Assembly: GCF_026210795.1 (NCBI RefSeq)
Contig: NC_089440.1
Span: 4,836,001-4,900,000, forward strand
Length of the DNA stretch: 64,000 bases
Reading direction: 5' to 3'
From: Rhizophagus irregularis
Lineage: Eukaryota > Glomeromycota > Glomeromycetes > Glomerales > Glomeraceae
Shown here: positions 24,796-37,900 of the stretch, in pieces
How positions within the stretch are numbered: position 1 is the first letter of the stretch
How the letters are laid out: every line of letters starts with the position of its first letter
Notes under the pieces: model-generated
The model's database searches: none
What the model was told of the DNA's origin: nothing
The model's input: only the letters and a program-made list of their open reading frames with translations
Made by a program: the position numbers and the translations under genes

Positions 24796-25000
24796 TTTAA
24801 TAAATAATTTTTAAACAAAAAATATGTTATTAATTCGTATGTAAAAATTATTAAAAAAATAATAAAGGAAAAGAAAAAAAAATGAAAAAAAAGTGGTGAA
24901 ACGTTACTTTATGTTGCAATGATTTTAAGATCAGCGACGAAATTATCAAAAAAAGACCAGTTAAAATACACAAGGGAAAAACAATTATCCTGATCGATGT
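24796..25000 (-). promoter_or_regulatory. Upstream block, class I (kinase K3)
   Basis: Same landmarks as at 7420-7616 on the opposite strand: the ATACGAATTAAT word, the CCACTTTTTTTTCATT tract, the TTGCAACATAAA word and the terminal GATCAGGAT. It is preserved although the gene is dead. Confidence 0.55.
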
Positions 25001-25075
25001 AAATAATATTTAGTGTTTATATAATTTTATTGTGTATAGGCTCTTACTAAGAACATTATAGCGTCAAGTGAGATC

Positions 25076-25141
25076 AAAAAACAACCAGATGCAACTAAAC
25101 AACAACTAGAGGCCTCATCGAAAAATGATAAGAATGGAAAG
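25076..25141 (+). pseudogene. Orphan exon fragment (ATKQQLEASSKNDKNGK)
   Basis: One open frame encodes a hydrophilic peptide that ends exactly at a GT (GTATTA). The same 60 or so bases occur almost unchanged at 47244-47309. The parent gene is unknown. Confidence 0.4.
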
Positions 25142-25373
25142 GTATTAATACAATTCCTCCAAATTTTTATTTAAATTCCCCAATAAGAAAGATTAAATTT
25201 AATAAACGTTTAATTTAGGCTAAACTTTTTACAAATTTTAATTACTACTTTTAATATAATATCGGTAATGATGTATTCATATAAAAAATTTTGGTCAACA
25301 AAATTTAACTCAAACAAAACTTGTTAAATAATAATAATAAATGAAGAATTTGAATATTATTATAAATTATAAT

Positions 25374-25485
25374 TAGTGTTGTTAAGTCCAAGCCGTGTCG
25401 AACCGCGCCGATGGGGACAATTCTGATTGACTTGATGCTCCGAAGTCGTCTGGTTCAGTTCGGCTTGAGGGAATCCAAGTTGTAG
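25374..25485. mobile_element. Truncated left end of hAT-like element
   Basis: The sequence from TAGTGTTGTTAAGTCC matches the left end of the complete element at 49865-50528, with the same left flank. It breaks off at about 25485 and runs into a kinase fragment. Confidence 0.65.
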
Positions 25486-25486
25486 T

Positions 25487-25729
25487 CCAATTCTTGAAAT
25501 TTTGTTTAAAACATTTAGATTTACAATAATAACACCAATCATAATAACTCTCAGGCTGTTTACATTCTTCACAAAGACCATATTTTAAATAACAATTTTT
25601 TAATTCCTCATTTAATATTAGTTTATTAAGTAAGTTTATTAAGTAACGATTTTTGTTCTTTAGTTAATTTCCAACGGACAAAATCTTTTATTTGCTCAAT
25701 ACATCATCACTTAGTTTAGTTTCTTCCAT
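25487..25729 (-). pseudogene. Kinase 5' fragment K3b
   Basis: Reading from 25729 the N-terminal kinase sequence is recognisable (ATG, LSDDV-like start, Cys motif, QNFKNW-like end). It has a one-base deletion in the DDVIEQ codons near 25700 and an extra duplicated stretch near 25630. It stops before the kinase domain, where it joins a truncated transposon. Confidence 0.75.
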
Positions 25730-25739
25730 TTTAATGAAT

Positions 25740-26572
25740 TTTTATTTGAAGTTATTAAATTTTATGTTAAAAAATTATAAAATTATAAAATGAAAAAAAA
25801 AGAAAAATTAAACGGATAAAATGGTAAAAATAGACTGGGCAATGATTAGCGTGATTAGCGCCGCCAATTTCATGTGTGACGTGATTTTGATCTTCATAAT
25901 ACAGCGCACACGTCAATTTTTAATTAGCCAATGAAATTATTTTTAAAGTACTTTTTTATAGGGAGGAAATTCCTTGATTAGCACTATTGCTTTTAATAAA
26001 TTTATCTTTTTGAATATAATAATATATACTTATCTTTTAATGAATTTTTTTACTATAATTTATGTTGGTAGAGTTTTATAATACGGGATAAATTAAGCAT
26101 TTACCTTTTATGTTTGCAAATTAAGACTTATGACACATTTTTTATTCCAAGATATGTCAGATAGACACTAATAGTGATAAGAGAGACCAAAAATGCCGAT
26201 CGCGGTTTATTTTTATTTTTAAGACAAAACTGTTATTATATACAAAAACAGTCTAAACTAATATTATCGTAAAATCCCATTAAACAATAAGGCTTTGGCC
26301 TGCTTGTCAGGTACCAAAAGAAAAAATTGCGCTCGAAAATTTGATTACATTTAATTGGTCACATGTAATCGATCATGTGATAAATCAATATAAATCAAAA
26401 AGGGCATAAAAACATTTAAGTTTTGATTAAATTATCTGATCAATTAACAATTAATTAATTAATCCAGTTTTTTTTTATCTGCCGCTGCACATCACCCGCA
26501 AATCATCAAAGCTGATCGGTTTTAAACCAAATAAACCACAAATAATTTAAAAAATTTCAGTCTACCACAAGC
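25740..26572. other. Intergenic
   Basis: AT-rich. I see no gene. Confidence 0.5.
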
Positions 26573-26798
26573 TAGGGATTGGAATCGAAAATCGAATCTT
26601 TTCAAGATTTTTCTTATAGACAACCAACCTGACTTTGAATCAGTTTCTAATTTCAGCAAAAATAATCAGCACTTGGCCGGCATGAAAAATTACTTTGAAG
26701 TCAGGTTAACTTATATGTAAAAAATTGCTGAGAATCGATTCTCGAGAATCGATTTTACTATGTTTTGTCGATTTTCGATTAATCGATTCCAATCCCTA
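26573..26798. mobile_element. hAT-like MITE, 226 bp
   Basis: Terminal inverted repeats TAGGGATTGGAATCGA and TCGATTCCAATCCCTA bound the element. A perfect 8-bp target duplication CCACAAGC flanks it (26565-26572 and 26799-26806). The interior is rich in GAATCGA/TCGATTC words. No coding region. Confidence 0.9.
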
Positions 26799-26902
26799 CC
26801 ACAAGCACAACACCACAATTTACCATCTAAATTTAGCCTTATTTTTAATTTTTGAAATTGATACTATTTAGTATAAATACACATTTTTTTTTAAATTGTA
26901 CG

Positions 26903-27425
26903 TAGGGATGCCAACGGTCGGTTCGGTTCGGTTTCGGTTTTAAAACTGCAGTTTTCAACCAAAACCGAACCGACCGCAAAACCGACCGATAAAACTGAAC
27001 TACAAAACCGATTACAAAAATACCGCAAAATCGAATAAAATAATGCCATAAAGTATCAATTATAACTTTTTGAATAATATTCTTTGAATTTATGTAATTA
27101 TTTACAACAATAACGCCGATGTTGTGATTTTTTCAGAGAAACGAAAAATCACGTGATCAACGCGTAAATTCGATAATTTCAAAAATGAGAATATTATACA
27201 TAAAAACACTAAAACAATAGTTTTTAATGGTATTCTCAATAAACAAAATCATTTTTTTTTTCCGGAATATATTAAAATTTACAATTAACCGATCGGTTTT
27301 TTGATCGGTTTTTTTTATATATAAAACTGACGGTTAACCGGTCGGTCTTGGACTGAAACCGAACCGATAACCGAACCGGTAAAAACCGGTTATGATCGGT
27401 TATAACCGAACTTTTGGCATCCCTA
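26903..27425. mobile_element. hAT-like MITE, 523 bp
   Basis: Ends are TAGGGATGCCAACGGTCGG and CCGAACTTTTGGCATCCCTA. The 8-bp target duplication ATTGTACG is perfect (26895-26902 and 27426-27433). Subterminal regions are packed with CGGTT/AACCG repeats. A second copy is at 34477. Confidence 0.92.
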
Positions 27426-27433
27426 ATTGTACG

Positions 27434-29902
27434 TCTTTATTATAATTTTTTTATTTATTTTATTTTTAAAGAGTGGTAATCAGAATCTAGTACATGAATA
27501 GTACATGGAAAAACAAAGAGAACTATCTAAGGACTAGATCATTGATAAACATCCCGACGCGCAGGACCTCACCCTTCGATAAGAACTACTCGAAAAAATA
27601 GAACTTCGCTATTCGATCAAGTTTACAATATATGTTTGGTAGCCAGATTTAGGAGATTGAGGAGGAGGCAGTTGAAGTTTGGAAAATTGAAGTCGTAAGT
27701 TCTGGTTGACGTACAGTTTAATAAGCATGTCCATAGTCTGCAAAAGATTAGTTTTTGACTTTTGATATATAAAGCACCTATATAAAACGCTTCAGAGAAA
27801 TTTGTGTTTCTTATAATTACCTGAAAAATATCGCGAATTTGTAATTTTAAACCAGAGTTCTTGATTATGCACTTTTTGAGCGTTATTGCTGCTGAGAAAT
27901 AATTGAGTATGATTATGTCTCAAATCAAGTGAATAATTAAAAAAAAAAAGAAAAATTGCGTAAAACTGGTGATAGCGAAGACAAGTGCTAAATGCAGTAA
28001 TCGATATTAACCATTATTCTTAGTATTTTGAGTTTAAAGTTGGGTTTTTTCGTTTTTGGGGAATATTGAAAGTATTTAATTCTAAATCCATCATTAATAA
28101 GAGAGAATTTAAGAATTTTACGACAATAAGATAGACTCCTTGATTTAAGAATTTAAGTAAATTATTTTTCACGGCGCAATACGGCATCGGAAAAAATTCT
28201 TGCCGAGATGAATAGGGGCAAGTGTGACGTCAGATTTGCATAAATGTTTTTTCCTCACATTTTGCAAGTCATATTCTCCGGGCCAAAACGATACAACGAT
28301 ACAATAACAATAACGCGATTTATTATCTGAAAAAAAAATAATAAAGGTTAATTTTATCTTATTATTTTATTTAAATTGCCAAAACAAAAACTGTTTTTTT
28401 TTTAACAAATTAAAAAACATGATTTATTAAAAAAGGTATTAAGTTGAAAAAATATAGGTTAAATGACGACCCATAAGCTTCCTTCCGAAACTATCACTAA
28501 AGCTATGAAATTTTTTTAGGTTAATAAACAGTGCATAGTAAGAATTAGTAATTTGAGTAGTCAATGCATTGTTTAGAATAGTATGTTGTTGATTGATTTA
28601 TAAATATAAAAAATGAATAAATAAATAAAAGGATATTATTTTATGTATGCAATATGCTTGTTATATATTTCATAACTTATAGTACCTTTATTAGTAATAT
28701 CAAATATTAAAAATCTAGCGAGTACGAGTATTATTTAAAAAAGTGAACTAATTTTGCCAAGCGATATTCATTTTTTTATCAGACTATATCAGTAACCTTT
28801 TTTCATGTGTTTATGATAAATATTTATTGGTTAAATATAAAATTACGCGTAAATGTTTGAAGGTAAAATTAAAATTTTTATTATAAATCATTTATAATTA
28901 AAAGGTATATTTGAACTTATTTTTAGCTTACAACTAGCTAAATTAATAATTAATATGATTTAATTTCCAAAGTTGGATTCTTATATTCATTCCATCAAAA
29001 AATTTGCATTTTTGTTATGATTACGTGGGTTCTGACTCACGAGTATTTAGCTTTATGATCTGCCAATTCTACAGAAATTTTAAATTTATTATTAGACTTT
29101 GCAAACAGGAATTGGTACAAACCATATCACAAATATGTATACTGTATATATAAGCAATAAAAGAGTAGAAAATATATGATTTGATTTAATGTTTACAAAA
29201 ATCAGAAAACTAAGGATTATTAAACAGAGATTAGAATAGAGTTCTATGAAAGTAGTAAGAGATTTAGCATTGCATATATTTATCAATAGCAAAAGTTACT
29301 TTTTGATAATTCTGAATTGTTAGAATGCAAGATAATGAAGTTATAATCAATGAATATGATAAATTTAATACGATTAAAGAAGATAAAAAAATCTGTTATT
29401 ATGTAATGCAAGATCTTCAAAATAATTCTACTGATTCAGATAAATAATGACCTAATAATAATTCATGCTCACTTGAAATTAATATAGACTAAAAGAGCAG
29501 AGTTTTCCATAAAGTTAATTTACAAATTACATGTAAAAATATAATCAATATATTGTAATATTGTAATATTTTTTTGTTATACTAAAAATGTCAAAATCGG
29601 CATGATCATAATCCCCAATATTTTTTAGTCGTATATGTATGTATGTAACATTAGAAGCAATATTATTATTAATTGTAAGCATGCATCATTTTCATAAGTT
29701 ATTTGTAGCTTTTGTAAAATTTAATTCTGAAAATAGTACCCTACAGAAAAAAATAAAATTTATATTAAATTTTCTATACTTTATTGTAAAATAATATAAA
29801 TGATATAAAGTATGGTTTCCGTGTAATTTTTAAATTGAAACTTTTTGATACTGTGCTGCGCCTTTTTTTGACAGCCAAATGTCAATCATCCGATAAATAC
29901 TG
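27434..29902. other. Intergenic, no supported gene
   Basis: AT-rich. A 40-codon ORF (29325-29447) with an ordinary-looking composition is present but not recognised and lacks support. Confidence 0.45.
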
Positions 29903-30074
29903 TCGATCCTTACTGAAAAGTCGTTGTACAATCGGAGTAAAATTTACCATTTTCCCGATATGATATAAATAATATAAATAACCGCTTATTCTCGTATCAC
30001 CTCTATTTTCTCTTTTGTAATTTTACTTACGGATTAATAACATATTTTTTTGTTTAACAAAATTAGTCGTTAGA
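29903..30074 (+). promoter_or_regulatory. Upstream block, class II (kinase K4)
   Basis: Holds the CGATCCTTACTG word and TTGTACAATCG also found before K1, then a TTCTCGTATCACC stretch matching CGTATCACTGC of K1. It lacks the class I landmarks. Confidence 0.4.
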
Positions 30075-31717
30075 ATGGATGAAATTAAACTAAGTGATGA
30101 TGTAATTGAACAAATAAAAGATTTTGATAAGTTTCACTTGACTAAAGAACAAGAATCGTTAGTTGATAAAATTATATTAAATGAAGAATTAAGAAAACGT
30201 TATAAATTTTTTGGTTTATGTGAAGAATGTAAACAACTTAATACTTATCCTTATTGGTGCCAGTCATGTAATTCTAGATATTTTCAACAAAATTTCAAAA
30301 ATTGGACTAGCGGAAATCATGAAGTTGATGAATTTATTAAAAAAACACAACTAAGAGCTAAAAAAAGGGTTCAAATTTTAGAATGGATTGAATATGATAA
30401 ATTTGATGATGTTGAATATTTAGCAAAAGGAGGTTTTGGATCTACTTTTAAAGCAGACTGGAAGGATGGGTATATATTATGTCGGGATTATAAAAATAAT
30501 CAATGGGAAAGAAATGGTGAAACAAAAGTCGCTTTAAAATGTTTACATAACTCGCAAGACATTACAGCAGAATTTTTGAAAGAAGTAAGACATTTTCATA
30601 TATAATTATTAGTATAATTAAACTCCGCATATGTTACACTAACTCTAATACTTCTTTTTAAGGTTGAGTCAACTATTTTAGCGTGTGAATTTGGAAGTGG
30701 TTTTGTAGTTTTTTGTTTTGGTATTACCAAAGATCCAAAAACAAATAATTTTATGATGGTGATGGATTTAAAAGGTCGTAATTTAAGACAACATTTAAAT
30801 GATGATTTTAATTCATTGAATTGGATGTATAAGTTGAGAATCTTAAAAAACATTTCATTTGGTCTTAGTGATATTCATAATAGTGGATTAATTCATCGTG
30901 ATTTTCATTGTGGCAACATATTAAGTGATATCGGTAATAATGCTTACATTACTGATTTGGGATTATGTCAACCAGCAAATATGAAGAGTGATAATAAGAA
31001 AATATATGGAGTACTACCTTATGTAGATCCAGAAGTTTTAAGAGGAAAAGAATATACTAAAGAAAGTGATATTTATGGTTTTGGAATTATTGCATATGAA
31101 ATTTGTACGGGATTGCCTCCTTATCATGATATAGCTCATGATGAATTCTTAGCTATAAAAATTTGTCATGGATTGAGACCAAAATCTAATTATAAAATTC
31201 CTCAATTAATTTTTGACACAATTAATCGATGTTGGGATGCAGACCTTTTAAAACGACCTAAAGCAGATGAATTACAAAAGTTATTTACTGATATTTTTGC
31301 AAATTGGAAGGAAGATTCCGTAATTGATAAACAAATCGATGAAGCAAATGAAATTAATGAAAAGTCGTCATCCTCAACAGTTCAATCACCATCATCTTCC
31401 ACTAGTGATCTATCATATATGACACATCCTCAAGCAGTTTATACGAGTAGACTTTTAGATTTTAAAAATCTCCCAAAACCCAAAAATGCAGATAATAATG
31501 ATAATTTACTTGGAATAGAAGATTCAGGTAAATTTAATTTTATATAATAATTTAATTTAATTATAATATTAACAATTAATATATTTATTTTATAGAATCT
31601 ACGATAATTGATTTTACCAAACTTGATTTTAATTCTAAAGGTATTAACTTTTAGATGTAATAGTTTTGATCTATTAATTTTAATCGAGCTAATCCATTAT
31701 TTTTTATTATAGACTAA
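30075..31717 (+). CDS. TKL-type protein kinase, copy K4 (4 exons, open)
   Basis: Exons are 30075-30584, 30663-31527, 31596-31640 and 31713-31717 (1425 nt, 474 aa). The N-terminal Cys motif is C-x2-C...C-x2-C (GLCEECKQ...WCQSC). Kinase motifs: KGGFG loop, VALK lysine, a canonical HRD in HRDFHCGN, and DLG. The APE motif is DPE (YVDPEVL), a change of the first residue. The last exon ends early: Asp then TAA, where most copies add three residues. It is one of only two copies that keep the HRD arginine and the only open one. Confidence 0.85.
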
Positions 31718-32287
31718 TGTAATTAAATATTTAAAATATTTATTGCTTAGGATGAAGTGAAAAATCATATATTTACTATGTATCGTCTCTCTTTGATTTA
31801 TTCTATTTTTATTTTTAAACATGATAAAGGACAGAGAATAATAATATTCTTGAATAAAACATAGTAAGGCTAATATTTTCAAATATTCTTATCATATATT
31901 ATAATAAATCGACCAATAATAATTCACATGCAAAGTTTTGTCAACTGTTGAATTAAAAAGTATCATGGCTGATAGATAAGGAGCTAAGTTTATCATGAAA
32001 GAACTGTCCAGTAACATATTACTTATATACTGTATCGCATATGTAAACACTAGGAGCGTATCATTATTGATCACAAACATGTACATGTAGCATTATCATA
32101 TGATATTCATAGCTTTTTATAAAAAGGTCTTTATATGGTATTGTCCGAAATATAATAAATTTTTTTACAAATTCTTTTAAATAATAAATGATTATTAAAT
32201 CGTTTCTGTACAATGACATACTGTAAGTTACTGCTGCTCTCAATGTATTTTAACTATAGTATTACCATTACTTATGTCAATCTTTGC
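31718..32287. other. Spacer between K4 and K5
   Basis: AT-rich. No gene seen. Confidence 0.5.
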
Positions 32288-32488
32288 CGCCGATCAAGAT
32301 TATTGTTTTCTCTCGTGTACCTTTAGTCTTTTTTTGATAATTTTGTTGTCGATCTTAAAATCATTGCAACATAAAAAACGTTTTCACCACTTTTTTTTCA
32401 TTTTTTTCTTTTCCTTTATTATTTTTTAGTAATTTTTACATACGAATTAATTTAATACATATTTTTTGTTTAAAAATTATTTATTAAA
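32288..32488 (+). promoter_or_regulatory. Upstream block, class I (kinase K5)
   Basis: Matches 7420-7616 through the GATCTTAAAATCATTGCAAC word, TTTTCACCACTTTTTTTTCA, TTTTACATACGAATTAAT and the leader ending ATTTATTAAA just before the ATG. Confidence 0.55.
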
Positions 32489-34119
32489 ATGAATAAAATT
32501 AAATTAAGTGATGATGTAATTGAACAAATAAAAGACTTCAAATATTGGGAATTGACTGAAGAACAAGAATCGTTAATTGATAAACTAATAACAGACAAAG
32601 AATTACAAGAACATTATAAAAACTATGGTTTATGTGATGTATGTAAACAGCTTAAAATTGATTATTGTTGCAATTATTGTATATTTCAACCAAATTTCAA
32701 AAATTGGACAAGTGGAAATCATAACGTTGATGAATTTATTCAAAAAGCACAATTAAATGCTAAAAGTGCAATCCAAATCATAGAGTGGATAGAATATGAT
32801 AAATTTGAAGATGTTGAATATTTAGCAAAAGGGGGATTTGGAACTACTTTTAAAGCAGTTTGGAAAGATGGTCCTTGGGAAACGACTTTTTGTAATCAAA
32901 GGGAAGGCGAAACAAAAGTTGTTTTAAAGTGCTTACACAATTCCCAAGATATTACAGCAGATTTTTTAAAAGAAGTAAGATATTTTTTACTGATTTTAGT
33001 ATTATTAGCCTTTATAAATGTTTAAGCTAACTATAATTTTCTTTTAAGATTGAATCAAATGTTTTAGCATATAATTATGAAGGTTTAGTTCATTGTTTTG
33101 ATATTACTAAAGATCCAAAAACAAATAATTTTATGATAGTAATGGAATTAAAAAACGGTAGTTTAAGACAACATTTAAATAACAACTTCATTTCGCTGAG
33201 TTGGGACAAAAGTTGCGGAGTTTAGAACATATTGCATATGGCCTTGAATGTATTCATAATAAAGGATTAATTCATCATGATTTTCATTGTGGGAATATAT
33301 TAAGCAATTTTGATGAATTTGCTTATGTTACTGATTTAGGATTATGTCAACCGGCAAATGTCAAATCCTCTCAAAATAGTAATAAAAAAATATATGGAGT
33401 ATTACCTTATGTAGCTCCAGAAGTTTTAAGAGGAAAAGAATATACTCAAAAAAGTGATATTTATGGATTTGGAATAATTGCATATGAATTTTGTACAGGT
33501 TTCCCTCCTTATCATGATATAGCTCATGATGAATTCTTAGCTATGAAAGTTTGTCATGGATTGAGACCAAAATGTGATTATAAAATCCCTCAACTAGTTG
33601 TTGATGTAATTAATCAATGTTGGGATGCAAACCCTTTAAAACGACCTAATGCTGATGAATTGCCTAAGTTATTTTATAATTTATTTTATGAAATTTATTC
33701 CAATAGAGTGGATTCTGTAATTTATAAACAAGTTGAAGAAGCAGATGAAATTAATAAAAAGTCATTTTCAACAGTTCAATCATCATTATCATTTACTAGT
33801 ACACTTTCATATACAACACATCCTCAGGCAGTTTACACAAGTAGACTTTTAGATTTTAAAAATCTTCCAGAACCTAAAAATGCAGACAAAAATAATGATT
33901 TACTTGGAGTATTATATTCAGGTAAACATATCTGATATGTAATTTCATTTAATTTAAATTTTATAATGCTAATAACTAATATTAATAGATTCTTTAATAA
34001 TGGATTTCACTGAACTTGATATTAACTCTAAAGGTAATTATTTTTGCGTGTGATTTTTTTTGATCCATTAAATTTTAATTAAACTTATTTGTTATTTTAT
34101 TTTAGAAGAAAGTATTTAA
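32489..34119 (+). pseudogene. TKL-type kinase, copy K5 (single frameshift)
   Basis: Expected exons are 32489-32974, 33049-33921, 33989-34033 and 34106-34119. Relative to K2 one base is missing near 33208 (TGGGACAAAAG where K2 has TGGTACCAAAAG). The frame then runs into a TAG, while the remaining kinase sequence stays fully open in the next frame with no ATG of its own at the break. The start is MNKIK, not MDEIK. Catalytic loop HHDFHCGN, DLG and APE are preserved. The lesion looks recent; a sequencing error is also possible. Confidence 0.8.
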
Positions 34120-34476
34120 ATTCAGAATACTTGAAATGAAAATATTTGAGTATACTGTATTTATGTTTTTTTTTTGTTCATTTATTTTATTTTTATTCTG
34201 AACTTGGTAGGAGATAAGAATAATATTATAGTGTTATTATTGGAAGTATAGTAAGCTCATATTATCAATCATTATATGAATATTTATTTAGTAAATTTTA
34301 AAGATTAAACAATTATTATTTTTTTTATTAATAAACTTGATTATATTAAATTATCTAAATGAAAGTAAAAGTAATACTCAATATTTCATTTATACAAATA
34401 AGTATCATAACTGATAAACAGTTTGAAAATTTTTCATTGCAATTATCAGAAATTTAATCATTAATTGTGTTTTAAT
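34120..34476. other. K5 3' flank
   Basis: AT-rich. No gene seen. Confidence 0.5.
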
Positions 34477-34949
34477 TAGGGATGCCAACGGTCGGTTAGG
34501 TTCGGTTTCGGTTTTAAACTGCAGTTTTTAACAAAACCGATCCGATCGCAAAACTGACCGATAAAACTGAACTGCAAAACCAATTGCAAAACTGCAAAAC
34601 CGAATAAAATAATGACATAAAATATTAAGTATAATTTTATTGAATTATATTCTTTAAATTTACGCAATTGTTTTACAACAATAACGTTGATGTGGTGATT
34701 TTTCAGAGACGAAAATCATGTGATCAACGCGTAAATTCAAAATGAGAATACTATACTTAAAAAACTAAAATCATAATTTTTAACGGTATTCTCAATAAAC
34801 AAAATCTTTTTTTTTTTTTGGAATATATTAAAAAATTTGATTGGTTTTTTGATCGGTTTTTTTATATATAAAACCGACGGTCTTGGCACCGATAACTGAA
34901 CCGGTAAAATCCGGTTATGATCGGTTAAACCGAACTTTTGGCATCCCTA
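34477..34949. mobile_element. hAT-like MITE, 473 bp
   Basis: Same family as 26903-27425, with shared ends TAGGGATGCCAACGGTCGG and GAACTTTTGGCATCCCTA and alignable interior with small deletions. The 8-bp target duplication GTTTTAAT is perfect (34469-34476 and 34950-34957). Confidence 0.92.
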
Positions 34950-37900
34950 GTTTTAATAAAATAACATTATTTGTGATATACAGTACACTGTTTTGGATAT
35001 GATTAGGAAACTTAGGAAAATTAGGATCATTAGATTAAGAATTTAAAAATCGATCGACATTCCCATGTGTGTTAATTCTGGCCAAATTATAACTTGGCCG
35101 GAATTACTGCCGATTATGATCATGTGCGTATGACTGCGCATGAAACTTCTGAATTGGGTGGTCCGACTGGTTCGTTATTTTTGCAAATAGCTGTAATGGA
35201 TTATACGCTGTCATGATCGATCAAAAACCGACAAACCGATTAACTTAAATAAGCAGTATATATATACACACAGTATATATTCGATCAATTGTCGGTTTTC
35301 AATAAAAAAAGAAAATTTTTTTTTATTTTTGTGTCATATTTTCATGTTCGATCAACAGTGTTAAATTTTGATGATCAAATTGACTAAGATCAAAAGATGT
35401 TGATCGAAGTTAATAATTCGTGATCGATTAATTCGAATTAATTAATTGATTGGCTCGATTAATAAATTGATCATATTTCATATTTGATTATTAAGAACCC
35501 TACCGTTAAAAAAAATGAAATTATTAAATTATTTTTTTTTGCATTATAAAAAGTATAAAGAGCATGAGAATGGTTTAGATAATATTGATAATATTGATAA
35601 ATTTCTTTCAAAGTTTCGCTTATCTTGTCTTCTCACAGATAGTGTCTCAATATTTTACACGGATGTCTCCTCAGATTATTTAATAAATGGATCATTTTCA
35701 CAAAAAAGCTACAAAGAATATTTTAATTTGATTAGCTAAATCTTATAATATCAGATATATTTCGAACGGACGATTTTATTAATGAGAAAGAGTACCAAAA
35801 TATAAAAAAGAAATAGCTTGTAACGTTAAATAAAAAAGAATAATAGGAAAGGAAATAAAATGGTCAGTAATGAAGAACTGGCGCCATATAACAGGACGAA
35901 CGAATCTTGTAGTAGAAGACTTCCATAGAAGACCGATAAATGTACAGAAAAAGAAGGTAGAACGAAGAAGTCACATAGATTTAGAAATTAGTTTAGGTTC
36001 TTGTTTTCTATTAGAGTTAGTTTAGGATAGTATAGTATAGTTTATATTAGATTAGTTAAAAGATTATTTTATTTATATAGTTGACTTGCAGTTCTATGTG
36101 TTTTCTGTTAAATGTAATCTATACTGTACTTTTGTTCTTGTGTAGTTACTAACAAATGAGGCGCGATAATAATAATAATAATATTAATATTAATAATAAA
36201 TAAAAAATGAAATAGTATGTTTAGCCCGTTTAATTTGGGTTATCGGAGTCACATGATTAATAATGCCGGCCGACACTAACCATACTGACACAAAAGTTAC
36301 TTCCGGATCATACGTCATTTCGAGTCATTTTGCCAAGCATTTTGGGGAATAAAAATTCTGACTCGATTTGACTCTAATCAAACTATATTATTAATATAAA
36401 ATAACAATAGTGTATAAACAGTATATATAGAGAAGCCAAAGTTTTGAAAAACTAATTATGTAATACTTTTGGCTAGCGCCTGGCGGGGGCGTGGAATGAT
36501 AATATTTACATTGTTGGAAATTATTATGTGGCTATGAACTTATAATCTAATCATAAGTTGCTGTTTCCTTTCACAGCCAAAATGATTCATTTCTGGAAAA
36601 ATTATGAACTTTTTTATGATTACCGCGAATTTGGAAAACAACACGATCGATAAAAAAGTTTTAACCATGTATAGTCTAAACTCGAATATGCTGGTATATT
36701 ATTAGAAATCCAATCTAACGATAAAATTTCACTTTCCTATTAAGGGTAGAATATACAAAGATCAATATCATAGGAACATGCAGGTTTTTAATATAACGGT
36801 ATTTTTATGCATGAGGCGTAACAATTTTGCTTAGCATTAATCCCTATTGGTCATCACAATAACCGAATGATAACGCACTTATTAAGCGTTCTTCGACCGA
36901 TATTTTTTTACTCTCAATTAATAAATTGTGCGCATAATTTTTGATATAAAAATATTTTTTTTAAAAAAAAAAACATTTTCCAAGATTTCATTATGGGATT
37001 GATTCTATATCGGAGTTAATCCGTGGCACATGGTTACAAAAGAAATTTCTTTTATTATACCCTTATTATATATATATATATACATATATACATATATGTT
37101 AATACTTAATATATCATTATTGGAAATATGCTAATATTATTCTATCAGATTTGCATTTTAATTTTAATTGTTCATCAAGAAAGTCAATCAAAGATCAGCA
37201 ATGCGAATCATTGGGAACCAATTATTTCTTCTTTTCTTTGTTATTTTTAACTTCACATTTATATTTAATTAATATGAAAATCATATTTTTTTTTTAGTAA
37301 TTTTTCCGATAATTTAACCCAAGAGAAGTTGAGAATCCGCAGATTTTTTTTTTATTTTTTACAGCCAAAGCGATTAAATTTCTACCTTTCCTTGGTGTAT
37401 TACAAATATGATGTAAATACTAAAATATATAATCACTTGCCTGATAAAAAAAAAGAATTTCCGGAATATGGGCGTGGGCAAACTTTATATTCTATTTTTC
37501 GGGATCACCAAATAACAAAAGATTACAAAGTAACGTATAACGAACGTATGTAACAATTGTAACATATATATATACACAATAAATACAGTATATTCAATTA
37601 TGGTTTAATTAAATATGGATATATATGCTGTACAAATGGTACAGCTGTAATCGGTCAATCAAAATATTAACAAACATAATTTCAAATCTCCCGATGAGGA
37701 AAAAAAAATTTTTTTTTCCTAAATTCTTAAATTTTTTTTTTTTTTTTTTGACGTTTTTAATATTATATTATATATTTTTTTTTATATTTTAAAATATAAA
37801 AAAAAAATAAAATAATTTTTTCCAGAAAATTTTTGCTTGTCAGGAGAAGAAAAAAATAATAAAAAAAAAAATTCTAATTTTTTTATTTTGAAACTTATAT

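Larger units (their letters stand above)
25025..25485. repeat. Segment duplicated near 47240 and 49600
   Basis: Starting at TATAGGCTCTTACTAAGAAC the sequence matches 49600-49970, and its inner part matches 47240-47500. It includes a coding-looking exon fragment and the left end of a transposon. It marks the upstream limit of duplicated kinase units. Confidence 0.7.
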
